64,000 bases of DNA, from assembly GCF_002269345.1 (NCBI RefSeq), contig NZ_CP022889.1, positions 1,984,001 to 2,048,000 of the forward strand. The letters run 5' to 3'. This stretch comes from Tsuneonella mangrovi. GTDB lineage: Bacteria; Pseudomonadota; Alphaproteobacteria; Sphingomonadales; Sphingomonadaceae. Position numbers and translations under genes: made by a program. Within the stretch, counting starts at the first letter, position 1; each line of letters begins with the position of its first letter. Positions 33,586-43,423 of this stretch are shown piece by piece. Under the pieces are notes generated by a model. That model saw nothing but the letters and a program-made list of their open reading frames with translations, did no database searches and was not told where the DNA came from.

Positions 33586-33846
33586 ATGAGCATTCCGCCC
33601 CCCGAAGTCACCCTGACCGACGAACACCGCGTCGCTTGCGACGGCGCCGGAGCGATCCGCCCGGGGCCGGGCTACACGCCTTCCGCGCTCGGCCACCCGC
33701 GCGTGTGGCTGGAGATCGACGAGCATGGCTATGTCGATTGCGGATATTGCGACCGCCGCTTCGTGCTGCGCGGCGGCCCGGCTGACGGGGTCGACCAGGC
33801 GAGCCTGCCGGACATTTCCGAGGGCGGCGATCCGGGGCATCGGTAA
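33586..33846 (+). CDS. zf-CHCC zinc-finger protein
   Basis: 86 residues. The segment VACDGAGAIRPGPGYTPSALGHPRVWLEI, then GYVDCGYCDRRFVLRGG, is the zf-CHCC domain (C, H, C, C ligands) known from NDUFS6-like subunits of mitochondrial complex I and their bacterial relatives. The C-terminal tail is short and acidic. It probably binds zinc; a link to respiratory complex I is by family only. It precedes tldD by 44 bp on the same strand. Confidence 0.88.
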   Translation: MSIPPPEVTLTDEHRVACDGAGAIRPGPGYTPSALGHPRVWLEIDEHGYVDCGYCDRRFVLRGGPADGVDQASLPDISEGGDPGHR

Positions 33847-33889
33847 TCGGCGCTTCCACCGCGCGGCGTGACTCCCTATCTGTCATCGC

Positions 33890-35314
33890 ATGACGGATAC
33901 GCTCGACCCGCAAACCCTGCTCTACAGCGACAAGCTCACCCCCGACGAAGCCCGCGCGCTCGCGGCGGAAACGCTCAAGGCGTGCGACGATGGCGAGCTC
34001 TACTTGCAGTTCACTGCGTCCGAAGCCTTCGTGTTCGACGACGGGCGGCTGAAAACGGCCGACTATTCGCGCGATTCGGGGTTCGGGCTGCGCGGGGTAT
34101 CGGGCGAAATGACCGGGTTCGCCCATGCCAACGAGATCAGCGCCGCTGCAATCCGGCGGGCGGGCGAGACGCTGAGCCTGCTCGATCCGGCGAGGGGCAA
34201 GCGCGCCGCGCCGCCCCAGCGCAGCAACCGCCACCTCTACACCGATGCAAGCCCGCTTGAGGCGATCCCGTTCGAGGAGAAGGTCCGCCTGCTCGAGAAG
34301 ATCGACGCGGTTGCGCGGGCCAAGGATCCGCGCGTCCGGCAAGTCACTGCAAGCCTTTCAGCCAGCTGGAGCGCGGTCGAGATCGTGCGCCCTGACGGGT
34401 TCGTGGCGCGCGACCTGCGCCCGCTGGTGCGGCTCAACGTCGGCGTCGTCGCCGAAGCGAACGGGCGGCGCGAAAGCGGCCACTTCGGGATGGGCGGGCG
34501 CTATCTCTACGGTCCGCTGTTCGAAGAGGCGCAGTGGAGCCGCGCGATCGACGAAGCGGTGGCGCAGGCACTGGTCAATCTCGAGAGCGTACCCGCCCCG
34601 GCGGGCGTGATGACCGTACTGCTCGGCCCCGGCTGGCCCGGGGTGCTGCTGCACGAAGCGGTCGGCCACGGGCTCGAAGGCGATTTCAACCGCAAGGGCA
34701 CCAGCACGTTTTCGGGCCGGATCGGCGAGCGCGTTGCGGCGCCTGGCGTAACCGTGGTCGATGATGGCGCGATGACGGACCGGCGCGGCTCGCTCACCAT
34801 CGACGACGAAGGCACTCCGACGCAGGAGACCGTGCTGATCGAGGACGGCATCCTCAAGGGCTACATGCAGGACCGGCTCAACGCCCGGCTGATGGGGGTC
34901 GAACCGACCGGCAACGGCCGCCGCGAAAGCTACCAGCATGCGCCGATGCCGCGGATGACCAACACCTTCATGCGTGCCGGTAACGACGATCCGGGCGAAC
35001 TGCTCGGACGGGTCAAGAACGGGATCTTCGCCAAGGCGTTTGGCGGCGGGCAGGTCGATATCGTCTCGGGCAAGTTCACGTTCAGCTGCACCGAGGCGTA
35101 CCTGGTCGAGAACGGCAAGCTCGGCGCGCCGATCAAGGGCGCGACGCTGATCGGCGACGGGCCGAGCGTGCTGACCCGCGTGACCGGGATCGGCAACGAC
35201 CTCGCGCTCGACGAAGGCGTCGGGGTGTGCGGCAAGGCGGGGCAGTCGATCCCCGCCGGGGTCGGGCAGCCCACGCTGCTGGTCGACGGGCTGACCGTCG
35301 GGGGAACCGCTTAG
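33890..35314 (+). CDS. tldD: Metalloprotease TldD
   Basis: 474 residues. The zinc-binding HEAVGH motif is at about residues 255-260 in VLLHEAVGHGLEGDFNRKG. GRRESYQHAPMPRMTNTF and the C-terminal VSGKFTFSCTEAYLVENGKLG are also family marks. TldD forms a heterodimer with TldE/PmbA and degrades peptides such as modified bacteriocins or the CcdA antitoxin in E. coli. No tldE lies next to it. Normal length. Confidence 0.95.
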   Translation: MTDTLDPQTLLYSDKLTPDEARALAAETLKACDDGELYLQFTASEAFVFDDGRLKTADYSRDSGFGLRGVSGEMTGFAHANEISAAAIRRAGETLSLLDPARGKRAAPPQRSNRHLYTDASPLEAIPFEEKVRLLEKIDAVARAKDPRVRQVTASLSASWSAVEIVRPDGFVARDLRPLVRLNVGVVAEANGRRESGHFGMGGRYLYGPLFEEAQWSRAIDEAVAQALVNLESVPAPAGVMTVLLGPGWPGVLLHEAVGHGLEGDFNRKGTSTFSGRIGERVAAPGVTVVDDGAMTDRRGSLTIDDEGTPTQETVLIEDGILKGYMQDRLNARLMGVEPTGNGRRESYQHAPMPRMTNTFMRAGNDDPGELLGRVKNGIFAKAFGGGQVDIVSGKFTFSCTEAYLVENGKLGAPIKGATLIGDGPSVLTRVTGIGNDLALDEGVGVCGKAGQSIPAGVGQPTLLVDGLTVGGTA

Positions 35315-35382
35315 GGTCAGTGCGGGTTAATCCGATGTGTGATAGGCACACACGAGAAGGGGTGAAACCAAGGAGACTTGCG

Positions 35383-35775
35383 ATGAACAGGATTGGTCTC
35401 GCCATTGCTGCCCTTGCCGGTATGTCGCTTTTGGCCGGGCCGGCCGTGGCGAAGGACAAGGTCACCGGCCAGCAGAAGCTGGAAAAGCTGCTCGAAGGGC
35501 GCACCGCCGGCAAGCCGAAGGATTGCATCAGCCGGTTCGACCAGAACGACATGCAGATGATTGACGATACCGCGTTGGTCTATGGTCGCGGGAAGACGAT
35601 CTGGGTCAACGTTCCGGCGAATCCCGAAAACCTCGACAGCAGCGATATCATGGTGACCCACCCATGGGGCTCGCAGCTGTGCCGGCTCGACCGCGTCAAC
35701 ATGATCGATCAGACCGGCCATTTCTATGCCGGGCCGGTCTTCCTCGGGAAGTTCGTGCCCTACACACGCGACTGA
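35383..35775 (+). CDS. Exported hypothetical protein
   Basis: 130 residues with a clear signal peptide (NRIGLAIAALAGMSLLAGPA, cleavage after AVA at about 23). The mature domain has two Cys (in KDCISRF and SQLCRLD) that could form a disulfide, and a conserved-looking VTHPWGSQLC. AAGGAGA lies 5 bp upstream of the ATG. No family function known to me; similar small periplasmic proteins occur in related genera. The DUF924 gene starts 7 bp after its stop. Confidence 0.75.
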   Translation: MNRIGLAIAALAGMSLLAGPAVAKDKVTGQQKLEKLLEGRTAGKPKDCISRFDQNDMQMIDDTALVYGRGKTIWVNVPANPENLDSSDIMVTHPWGSQLCRLDRVNMIDQTGHFYAGPVFLGKFVPYTRD

Positions 35776-35782
35776 CCGATAG

Positions 35783-36331
35783 ATGGCGCTGGCGCCTCGT
35801 GGCTGGGATGCCGCACTGCTGCACTTCTGGTTCCACGAGTTGACCCCGCGTGACTGGTGGGGCGGTTCGCCCGCGCTCGATGCGCGGATCGCGCACCGGT
35901 TCGGCGAAACGCTGGCGATGCTTGCGGGGCGTCCGGCGAGCGAGTTCCTCGGCAATCGGCTGACCGCGCGCGCTGCGATCCTGCTGTTCGACCAGGTCCC
36001 GCGCAATATCCATCGCGGGACCCCCCGCGCATTCGCGACCGACCCGCTCGCACGCGCCATCGCCAGTGCGGCGATTGCGCGCGGATTTGGCCAGGGTCTC
36101 ATGCAGCACGAACGCGCGTTCCTCGCCATGCCGCTGATGCACAGCGAAGCGATCGCCGACCAGCGCGCGAGCCTCGCTTGGTTCCGCACGATCCCGGGCA
36201 ACTTCGGTTTCGCCCGCGCGCATTACCGGATGGTCGCGCGGTTCGGGCGTTTTCCCCACCGCAACGCGATCCTCTCCCGGCGCAGTTCGCCGGCCGAAGA
36301 GCGCGCGATCGCGGCGGGTAACGTCTGGTAG
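35783..36331 (+). CDS. DUF924 family protein
   Basis: 182 residues. The N-terminal LLHFWFHELTPRDWWGG, then LLFDQVPRNIHRGTP and QHERAFLAMPLMHSE, are conserved marks of DUF924, an all-helical TPR-like fold. Its role is unknown. The final part (RMVARFGRFPHRNAILSR) is typical as well. It starts 7 bp after the exported protein gene, and its stop is close to that of the convergent CHRD gene. Confidence 0.9.
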   Translation: MALAPRGWDAALLHFWFHELTPRDWWGGSPALDARIAHRFGETLAMLAGRPASEFLGNRLTARAAILLFDQVPRNIHRGTPRAFATDPLARAIASAAIARGFGQGLMQHERAFLAMPLMHSEAIADQRASLAWFRTIPGNFGFARAHYRMVARFGRFPHRNAILSRRSSPAEERAIAAGNVW

Positions 36332-36334
36332 TGC

Positions 36335-36841
36335 CTAGCTGCCCAGCTGGCCGCGGATCGCCCCGGCGGGGAATTCGGCGGTGTGGACGTTGACGTAGAA
36401 GTCCTGCGGGTTGCCGTCGATGCGGTTCTTGGCCCACGCACTTCCGTCTTCGCAGCCCTTCCACTCGCCGGTGGCGGACGCATGCAGCGGGAACACCGGC
36501 GCGCCGTCGGCCCCTGCGGCACCCATGTGGACGTGTGCGGCCTTGATCGGCCCGATGTTCTTGATGTCCTGAAGATCCCAGCAGACTTTGCCGTAGCCAT
36601 CGGAGATCGTGATCGTGGCGGTGCCCGATCCGTCGGGGTCGCCGCCCTTGGTCTCGTTCGCACCTGACAGGGTGGCGTGATAGACGGTTTCTGCGGTGCT
36701 AACCGCCGATGCCGCATCGGACGGGGAGTCGGACGCCGTCGCGGCCGGGGCTTGCGTCTCGCCCTTGCTGGCGGAGCAGCCGGCCAGCGCCAGCGCCCCC
36801 GCGGCGGCCACGATCGCGATCGCGGATGTCTTCATGGTCAT
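36335..36841 (-). CDS. CHRD-domain lipoprotein
   Basis: 168 residues from ATG 36841 (AGGAG 6 bp upstream). The lipobox is ALALAGC, Cys at about 22. After a Ser/Ala-rich linker, residues 52-168 form a CHRD domain: YHATLSGANETKGG, GSGTATITIS, AAHVHMGAAG, and the end TAEFPAGAIRGQLG. CHRD is a beta-rich domain found in chordin and in many bacterial exported proteins of unknown function. Single gene. Confidence 0.9.
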   Translation of the reverse strand: MTMKTSAIAIVAAAGALALAGCSASKGETQAPAATASDSPSDAASAVSTAETVYHATLSGANETKGGDPDGSGTATITISDGYGKVCWDLQDIKNIGPIKAAHVHMGAAGADGAPVFPLHASATGEWKGCEDGSAWAKNRIDGNPQDFYVNVHTAEFPAGAIRGQLGS

Positions 36842-36925
36842 GTCTCACTCCTGTTGCTCATGCGCGACACGCGCAGTTTCCCGGTGCCAACGGGGCAAGG
36901 CAGCAATTCGTTCCGGACCCGCGCT

Positions 36926-38161
36926 TCACAGATCGATCGTGCGGATCGGCGGGATCACCAACCACCACCATAGTGCGCCTGCCACCGATATCCCCGCTGC
37001 GAGCGCGAATGCGAGACCATAGGAGCCGAGCTGGTCGACTATCACCCCGGTTGCGATCGGCCCGACAATACCCGAGGCATTGCCGAAGGCGTTCTGGATG
37101 CCGACCCAGCCGCCCGCCGCGCGCGGACCGGCGAACATCTGCGCCACCGCAAAGAGGTTGACCGAAAGTAGCCCAACCCCAATTCCGGCGATCACCAGCC
37201 ATGTGCCCAACTGCGCGGTGCCGTGGGCAAACCAGATCCCGGCAATCGCGACCCCGGCAATTGCCTGCCCCGCCGCCATCAGCCAACGTCGCACCCGGCC
37301 CTCGTTCACGCCAAGCTTGACCGCCATGTCCGACAGCCGTCCCGAAACCAGCGCCGATATGCCCTGCGACGTGAAGCTGAGCGTGGTCAGCAGCGTCATC
37401 TCGGCAATCGAGTAGCCGAGCGACTTGGTCAGGTAGAGCGGCAGCCAGACGAGCAGGAAGTAGAAGCCGTAGCTCGACAAGAAGTGCGCTACCCCCATCA
37501 GCCACAGGGTGGGAATGGCGAACAGGCGCTTCATCGGCACCGGATCGACCAACGGGGTCGTCACCTTTTCGGAACGCAGCGGGGCGGAAGCGAAGTGCCA
37601 CGGCACCAGCCACAGCAGCGTGATAACCCCGAAAACCCAGAAAATCTCCCGCCAGCCCGCTACCTCGAGGATCAGGCCGCCGGTCAGCACTCCTACCGCC
37701 GGGCCGAACGCCAGTGCCACGCCGACCAGTGCGTTGGCGCTGCCGCGATGGTGGGGCGGGACTTCGCTGGCGAATATCTTGGAACTGCCGGGGAAGGCGA
37801 TGCTCTCGCCCAGGCCGAGCAGCAGGCGCAGCCCGATCAGCATCGCCAGCCCCGAGACGAACCCGGTGAGCAGGGTCGCCACGGCCCACAGTGCGATCCC
37901 GGCGGCGAACATCCGGTAGACGCAGAACCGGTCGCACAGCCAGCCGACTAACAGGCACACCGGGGCATAGACCCAGAAGAATGCCGATACGGCGAAGCCG
38001 AACCCGGTCGCCGACAGGCCCAGCTCCTGCTTCATCAGCGGAGCGGCGACCCCGATCGCCCCGCGATCGACATAGTTGAGCAACACCGACAGCCCGACGA
38101 GCGCGACGACCCAGAAGATCCGAATTCCCGACGCGCGCGGTTCCGCTGCGGTAGTTGCCAT
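36926..38161 (-). CDS. MFS transporter
   Basis: 411 residues, 12 predicted transmembrane helices. VLLNYVDRGAIGVAAPLMKQ at the first helix and GLRLLLGLGESIAFPGSSKI around helix 4-5 are typical of the anion:cation symporter branch, which takes up organic acids such as hexuronates or aromatic acids. GGWVGIQNAFGNASGIVGP is in the helix 10-11 region. The substrate cannot be read. Single gene. Confidence 0.88.
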   Translation of the reverse strand: MATTAAEPRASGIRIFWVVALVGLSVLLNYVDRGAIGVAAPLMKQELGLSATGFGFAVSAFFWVYAPVCLLVGWLCDRFCVYRMFAAGIALWAVATLLTGFVSGLAMLIGLRLLLGLGESIAFPGSSKIFASEVPPHHRGSANALVGVALAFGPAVGVLTGGLILEVAGWREIFWVFGVITLLWLVPWHFASAPLRSEKVTTPLVDPVPMKRLFAIPTLWLMGVAHFLSSYGFYFLLVWLPLYLTKSLGYSIAEMTLLTTLSFTSQGISALVSGRLSDMAVKLGVNEGRVRRWLMAAGQAIAGVAIAGIWFAHGTAQLGTWLVIAGIGVGLLSVNLFAVAQMFAGPRAAGGWVGIQNAFGNASGIVGPIATGVIVDQLGSYGLAFALAAGISVAGALWWWLVIPPIRTIDL

Positions 38162-38256
38162 TGGCCGTTTCCCCCTCAGATGCCGCTGGCTATCATGCAA
38201 ACGCCTGCGTTCCAAAGCGGATTTTAGGACCGCTGGTGACCGGTCGGATCGCAAAA

Positions 38257-38955
38257 TTATTGCAACAACCAGCCGAACGCCTGCCGCAGGTAGGCCTCGC
38301 CGTCGCGGCGGACGATCTCGCCGTGCGCCATGACGATGTGCTGCGGCTTTCCGGCGAGGATCTGTGTCAGCTTGGCCCGCGCGCTGTCGCGGTTGCGGAA
38401 AGTCGCGCGCAGTTCGAGCGGCGCGTAGCCCCACCCTTCGATGATCTTCCACAACCGGGCGATCGGCCTTTGCCACCACGACCAGTGCGAGCGAATGAAA
38501 GCCTCGCTGAAGTTTTCGCTCAGGTCGGTGAGAATCACGGTTCCCGAAGCGAGATGGACGAAATCGACCTCGTCGAGAAAGCGCGAGTTGGCGAAATGGT
38601 ATTGGTCGATCTGTCCGGCCCATTCGGGCGGGGCGCCATCGCCAAGCACGCCATCGAAAGCGATGTCCTGCCGCTTGTCGATCAGCGACTGCGGTGCCCA
38701 CACCTTTGCCTCGGGCCATCGTTCGATCCATTGCGGCAGGAACAGGTGGTGGATCTTGTTGGGCGCGACCAGGTGCCGAACCGGGCCGATCGCATCGACT
38801 TCGGCTGCCAGGTCATCGTCGACCGCGATTGGCGACCAGACCCACAGGCCGCCGTCGGCAAGGCGGATGACCACCATCCTCGTCGAATATGGAAACGAAT
38901 AGAAATCGACCACCGGGCCTTCGAAGACCCGGATGTCGGGGGCAAGCACTTCCAT
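38257..38955 (-). CDS. DUF4336 family protein
   Basis: 232 residues. The pattern TRMVVIRLADGGLWVWSPI, VRHLVAPNKIHHLFLPQW and VILTDLSENF is that of DUF4336, which has the metallo-beta-lactamase fold. The HxH-like stretch (HHLF) is reduced compared with real hydrolases, so catalysis is doubtful. The C-terminus has KPQHIVMAHGEIV, a possible metal His. Faces the P450 gene, whose upstream region lies 158 bp to its right. Confidence 0.8.
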   Translation of the reverse strand: MEVLAPDIRVFEGPVVDFYSFPYSTRMVVIRLADGGLWVWSPIAVDDDLAAEVDAIGPVRHLVAPNKIHHLFLPQWIERWPEAKVWAPQSLIDKRQDIAFDGVLGDGAPPEWAGQIDQYHFANSRFLDEVDFVHLASGTVILTDLSENFSEAFIRSHWSWWQRPIARLWKIIEGWGYAPLELRATFRNRDSARAKLTQILAGKPQHIVMAHGEIVRRDGEAYLRQAFGWLLQ

Positions 38956-39069
38956 CGGGCAGGCCTCGCTCTCATTCGATCATGCGCGGTTGCCGGGTAG
39001 CCTAGCAAAAGCCCTCTCGGATGTCGCGATCGGACACTCTCCGCCACCCACTTGTCGCAATTCCGAATC

Positions 39070-39085
39070 TAGGGTAAGCACCCTA
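39070..39085. promoter_or_regulatory. Palindrome upstream of P450 gene
   Basis: TAGGGT (39070-39075) and ACCCTA (39080-39085) with a 4 bp spacer, 28 bp before the P450 ATG. A short symmetric site close to the start is a fair candidate operator for the TetR regulator encoded directly downstream of the P450. Confidence 0.45.
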
Positions 39086-39112
39086 ACCGAGGATGAGGAA
39101 AGGCAAACAGAC

Positions 39113-40363
39113 ATGGCAAGTGCTGCAGAACTGAAAGTGAAGCCGGCTGAGATCGAGCCGATCGATATGTCGCGCAAGGAGCTTTACGCCGAAGATCGCT
39201 GGCAGGAACCGTTCCGCAAGCTGCGCAAGCACGCGCCGATCCAGTGGGTGCCGGAAAGCGATTTCGGCCCGTACTGGTCGGTGTCCACCTACAAGCCGAT
39301 CCAGCATATCGAGGCGCTGCCCAAGCTGTTTTCGTCGCATTGGGAGAAAGGCGGGATCGCCATTTCCGGCAATCCCGAGATCTTCGAGAAGTACAACATG
39401 CGCGAACCGATGTTCATCGCGATGGACCCGCCGCAGCATACCGGGCCGCGGCGCGCCGTTGCGCCGAGCTTCGGCCCGTCTGAAGTTGCCGAGATGAAGG
39501 CAGAAGTGCAGCAACGCACCGCCGAGTTGCTCGACAGCCTGCCGATTGGCGAAACCTTCGACTGGGTGCCGAAGGTGTCGATCGAACTGACCACCGGGAT
39601 GCTCGCCAAGCTGTTCGATTTCCCGTGGGAGGAACGCCACAAGTTGACTGAATGGTCGGACTATGGTGGCGACGTGGAGCTGATCAAGAACCCGGACACG
39701 ATCGAAGTCCGCCTCGCCAAGATGCAGGAAATGGGCGCCGCCTTTGCCGCCCTGTGGCAGCAACGCATCGCCAACCCGGGCAAGGACTTGGTCAGCGTGA
39801 TGCTCCAGTCCGAAGCCATGAAGGACATGCCGCCCGAAGAATTCATCGGCAACCTGATCCTGCTGATCGTTGGCGGCAACGACACCACCCGCAACTCGAT
39901 GTCGGCCTACGCTTACGGCCTCAGCAAGTTCCCGGAGGAACGCGCCAAGCTGGAGGCCGACCCGTCGTTGATCCCCAACGCGGTGCAGGAACTGATCCGC
40001 TGGCAAACCCCGCTGTCGCACATGCGACGCACGGTCACCGAAGACACCGACATGTTCGGCCCGCTGATGAAGAAGGACGACATGGTGGTGATGTGGTACC
40101 TTTCGGCCAACCGCGACGAGGAAGTGTTCGAAGATGGCGAAGCGATCAAGGTCGATCGCCCCAACGCGCGGCGGCACCTCAGCTTCGGTTACGGCATCCA
40201 TCGCTGCGTCGGCGCGCGGGTGGCCGAGCTGCAGCTCAATACGCTGCTGGAGGAGATGGCCAAGCGCCGTTTGCGGGTGAACGTGGTCGGTGAACCGGTG
40301 CGGGTCCCGGCGTGCTTCGTGCACGGCTACAAGTCATTGCCGGTGCAGCTGTCGCACTACTGA
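39113..40363 (+). CDS. Cytochrome P450, CYP153-like
   Basis: 416 residues from ATG 39113 (GAGGAAAGG upstream). The heme-binding loop is FGYGIHRCVGARVAEL near residue 356, Cys being the axial ligand; the I-helix oxygen motif is LIVGGNDTTRNSM near 265; K-helix QELIRWQTPLSHMRR. These blocks, especially IVGGNDTTRNSM and RWQTPLxHMRR, match CYP153 enzymes, which hydroxylate alkane and fatty-acid chain ends. It needs a ferredoxin and reductase, not seen nearby. Its stop shares a base with the ATG of the TetR gene. CYP153 assignment is by motif memory. Confidence 0.85.
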   Translation: MASAAELKVKPAEIEPIDMSRKELYAEDRWQEPFRKLRKHAPIQWVPESDFGPYWSVSTYKPIQHIEALPKLFSSHWEKGGIAISGNPEIFEKYNMREPMFIAMDPPQHTGPRRAVAPSFGPSEVAEMKAEVQQRTAELLDSLPIGETFDWVPKVSIELTTGMLAKLFDFPWEERHKLTEWSDYGGDVELIKNPDTIEVRLAKMQEMGAAFAALWQQRIANPGKDLVSVMLQSEAMKDMPPEEFIGNLILLIVGGNDTTRNSMSAYAYGLSKFPEERAKLEADPSLIPNAVQELIRWQTPLSHMRRTVTEDTDMFGPLMKKDDMVVMWYLSANRDEEVFEDGEAIKVDRPNARRHLSFGYGIHRCVGARVAELQLNTLLEEMAKRRLRVNVVGEPVRVPACFVHGYKSLPVQLSHY

Positions 40364-40995
40364 TGCGCACAAGGGATCGCATCGTTGCCACCGCGCTGCA
40401 GTCGTTCAACCGGGACGGCTACGGCACGGTGACGACCGCTGCTTTGGCGCAGGATTGCGGAATCGCCGAAGGCAACCTGTGGTATCACTTCAAGACCAAG
40501 CGCGACTTGCTGACCGCAATCGGCGAGCGGTTTGCGAAACGGGTCGAGCAACGTCTTGCGCTGCGCCCAGACCCGGCCGACCCGGTCGGCTCGTACTGCC
40601 GGATGCTCGGAGGGTTGATGCAGGAACTGCGCGACTATCGCTTCCTCTACCGCGACCAGCCGTCGTACGGCGAACACGTCGAACCGATCGCCACCAACGT
40701 GGCCGACTGGCTCCACCGCACGATGGACAATATCGCGCTGCACCTGGCGGCGATGCGCGAGGGCGGGGCGCTGCGCTGGCCGGAAGAGGGCCTCCACACG
40801 CTCGCCACCAACGCGACGATCATTCTGCGCTACGGCCTCGAACACCATGCCGAGCTGGGCGAGCCGGAAGGTGCGGTGCGCAAGACCTTGCTGCAACACC
40901 TGACGCTGTTCGAAAGCGGGCTCGACAGCGCCGCGCGCGAGCGGATCAGGGGCGCGATCGAGCGGATCGAGGAGCGGGTGGCCGAGGCGGCCTAG
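40363..40995 (+). CDS. TetR family transcriptional regulator
   Basis: 210 residues. N-terminal HTH: ALQSFNRDGYGTVTTAALAQ and GIAEGNLWYHFKTKRDLLTAI (residues 10-52) are typical of TetR. The C-terminal helical domain (residues 60-205) should bind a ligand. It is translationally coupled to the P450 (1 bp overlap), so it most likely regulates it, possibly with a hydrocarbon or fatty acid as inducer. The palindrome 28 bp before the P450 start is a candidate site. Confidence 0.9.
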   Translation: MRTRDRIVATALQSFNRDGYGTVTTAALAQDCGIAEGNLWYHFKTKRDLLTAIGERFAKRVEQRLALRPDPADPVGSYCRMLGGLMQELRDYRFLYRDQPSYGEHVEPIATNVADWLHRTMDNIALHLAAMREGGALRWPEEGLHTLATNATIILRYGLEHHAELGEPEGAVRKTLLQHLTLFESGLDSAARERIRGAIERIEERVAEAA

Positions 40996-41799
40996 CTATC
41001 GGTCGCGGTGGCGGCTCCGCATCGGAGTTCGCATTTCATCGAGATCGATCACGATATCGGCAGGCTCGTCGGCGATCATACTGCGGGTGATTCGCTCGTA
41101 GTGCGCCACGAAACGCGACAGCTGCTGCCGATCCATTGCGGGGCTTGCCAGATCGCCTTCCTGTTCGGCGCGCCACCGCTCGACGATTTCGAACCCCGGT
41201 GCGCGAAGGAATAACTGCAAATCCACGCGCGCGAACAACGCCGCATAATCGCCAGCGAGGCGATCGTTGACCCAGCGCCGCCAGGTCCCGTCCGGATCTT
41301 CATTGTGCTCGAGCGCATTGACCGGCTGTGCGAGGTCGGTAGGGGCTTGCGGCTGTGCGCCGATACACCAGCCCTCGAGCAGCACGACATTGAAGGGCGG
41401 CAGCAACGCAACCGGATCGGCGCGATCGTCGCGCGCCTTGTCGAACCTCGGCATCTTGACCTGCCCCTCTCCGGCGGTCAGCGCATCGAGCGTTTGCTGC
41501 AGCAGCGCGACATCGTGGGTGCCCGGCACCCCGCGTGTGGCCAGCAGCGGATGGACTTCCCGCGCGAGCGCCAGTCGCTCGGCGCGGGTGAGGTAGAAAT
41601 CGTCGAGTGCGAGGACAGCGGCGCGAAGCCCTTCTTTGCCAAGCAGCGAGGCGAGGCGTGCAGCCATCGTCGTCTTGCCCGATCCCTGCGCACCGGCGAG
41701 CCCGATGACAACCGTGCGACCAAGGCTGGCATGGCATTCGGCAATGGCGATTGCGACCGCCCGGTCAACCTCATGCCATTTCGGCGATACCGATTTCAT
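40996..41799 (-). CDS. P-loop kinase, D-glycerate 3-kinase-like
   Basis: 267 residues from ATG 41799. Walker A GAQGSGKTTMAARL (about 36-49), ALDDFYLTRAERLALA (Asp for substrate phosphate transfer), then GVPGTHDVALL and NVVLLEGWCIG. This set matches D-glycerate 3-kinase and related uridine/pantothenate-kinase-like proteins, which make 3-phosphoglycerate. The substrate is by family only. Convergent with the TetR gene, with no gap; 49 bp after guaA on the same strand. Confidence 0.82.
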   Translation of the reverse strand: MKSVSPKWHEVDRAVAIAIAECHASLGRTVVIGLAGAQGSGKTTMAARLASLLGKEGLRAAVLALDDFYLTRAERLALAREVHPLLATRGVPGTHDVALLQQTLDALTAGEGQVKMPRFDKARDDRADPVALLPPFNVVLLEGWCIGAQPQAPTDLAQPVNALEHNEDPDGTWRRWVNDRLAGDYAALFARVDLQLFLRAPGFEIVERWRAEQEGDLASPAMDRQQLSRFVAHYERITRSMIADEPADIVIDLDEMRTPMRSRHRDR

Positions 41800-41848
41800 C
41801 AGGTCGCCCGTCGAGCCAGACGGCGCGTAGCGCGGGCCGGGTGCCCGA

Positions 41849-43423
41849 TTATTCCCACTCGATCGTGCCGGGCGGCTTCGACGTATAGTCGTAGACCACC
41901 CGGTTGATGCCCTGCACTTCGTTGACGATGCGGGTCGCGCAGCCGGTGAGGAACGCCGCGTCAAATGGATACACGTCGGCCGTCATTCCGTCGGTGCTGG
42001 TCACCGCGCGCAAGCCGCAGACGCTGTCGTAGGTGCGATAATCGCCCATCACGCCCACGGTTTTGACCGGCAACAGCACCGCGAAAGCCTGCCAGATTGC
42101 GTCGTAAAGCCCCGCCTTGCGGATTTCGTCGAGGTAGATCGCATCGGCCTTGCGCAGGATGTCGCAGCGATCCTTGGTGACTTCGCCTGGGATGCGGATC
42201 GCGAGGCCCGGGCCGGGGAAGGGGTGGCGGCCGACGAACAGATCGTTGAGGCCGAGCTCGCGGCCCAATGCGCGGACCTCGTCCTTGAACAGCTCACGCA
42301 GCGGCTCGACCAGCTTCATGTTCATCCGCTCGGGCAGCCCGCCGACGTTATGGTGGCTCTTGATCGTGACGCTCGGCCCGCCGGTGAATGAAACGCTTTC
42401 GATCACGTCGGGGTAGAGCGTGCCTTGCGCGAGGAAATCCGCCCCGCCGAGCTTGTTCGCCTCTTCCTCGAACACCGCGATGAATTCGCCGCCGATGAAC
42501 TTGCGCTTCTTTTCAGGGTCGGTGACCCCGGCGAGGCCCTTCATGAAGCGCTCTTCGGCATCGACCACCACCAGCGGGATGTTGTAATGGTCGCGAAACA
42601 GGCTCTCGACCTGCTCGCGCTCGTTGAGGCGCAGCAGCCCGTGGTCGACGAACACGCAGGTCAGCTGGTCGCCGATCGCTTCGTGGATCAGGATCGCCGC
42701 GACCGAGCTGTCGACCCCGCCCGAAAGGCCGCAGATCACTTTTCCATCGCCGACCTGCTGGCGGATTTCGGCGACCTTGGTCTCGCGATAGTGCGCCATC
42801 GTCCAGTCGCCGGCGAGGCCGCAGACGTGATGGACGAAGTTGGCGATCAACTTGCCGCCGTCGGGGGTATGCACCACCTCGGGGTGGAACTGGGTGCCGT
42901 AGAACTTGCGTGCCTCGTCGGCGATCACCGCGAATGGTGCGCCGTCGCTGGTGGCGACGATCTCGAACCCGGGGGCGAACTGAGTGACCTTGTCGCCGTG
43001 GCTCATCCATACCTGGTGGCGCTCGCCGACATCCCACAGCCCGTCGAACAGCGCGCACGGCTTGGTGACGGTGATGTAGGCCCGGCCGAATTCGCCGTCC
43101 CATTCGCCGTCCTTGCCCGGTTCGACCCGCCCGCCGAGTTGGTGGCTCATCACTTGCTGGCCGTAACAGATGCCGAGGATCGGCAGCCCCGCTTCGAACA
43201 GCATCTGCGGTGCGCGCGGAGATCCTTCTTCGGGCACCCCGGCGGGAGAGCCGGAGAGGATGATCCCCTTGGGCTTCAGTCGGGCAAAGGCTTCCTCCGC
43301 CTGGTTGAACGGAGCGATCTCGGAATAGACCCCGGCCTCGCGGACGCGGCGGGCGATCAGCTGGGTCACCTGGCTGCCGAAGTCGACGATGAGGATGGAA
43401 TCGGGGAGGGAGGACTGGTCCAT
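41849..43423 (-). CDS. guaA: GMP synthase (glutamine-hydrolysing)
   Basis: 524 residues from ATG 43423. The amidotransferase domain (residues 8-200) has the nucleophile in GICYGQQ and the His/Glu in FHPEV. The PP-loop ATP pyrophosphatase is SGGVDSS at about 231-237, and the C-terminal dimerisation region begins [12 protein letters not shown]. It turns XMP into GMP with ATP and glutamine. Normal length; the catalytic set is complete. Confidence 0.97.
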   Translation of the reverse strand: MDQSSLPDSILIVDFGSQVTQLIARRVREAGVYSEIAPFNQAEEAFARLKPKGIILSGSPAGVPEEGSPRAPQMLFEAGLPILGICYGQQVMSHQLGGRVEPGKDGEWDGEFGRAYITVTKPCALFDGLWDVGERHQVWMSHGDKVTQFAPGFEIVATSDGAPFAVIADEARKFYGTQFHPEVVHTPDGGKLIANFVHHVCGLAGDWTMAHYRETKVAEIRQQVGDGKVICGLSGGVDSSVAAILIHEAIGDQLTCVFVDHGLLRLNEREQVESLFRDHYNIPLVVVDAEERFMKGLAGVTDPEKKRKFIGGEFIAVFEEEANKLGGADFLAQGTLYPDVIESVSFTGGPSVTIKSHHNVGGLPERMNMKLVEPLRELFKDEVRALGRELGLNDLFVGRHPFPGPGLAIRIPGEVTKDRCDILRKADAIYLDEIRKAGLYDAIWQAFAVLLPVKTVGVMGDYRTYDSVCGLRAVTSTDGMTADVYPFDAAFLTGCATRIVNEVQGINRVVYDYTSKPPGTIEWE

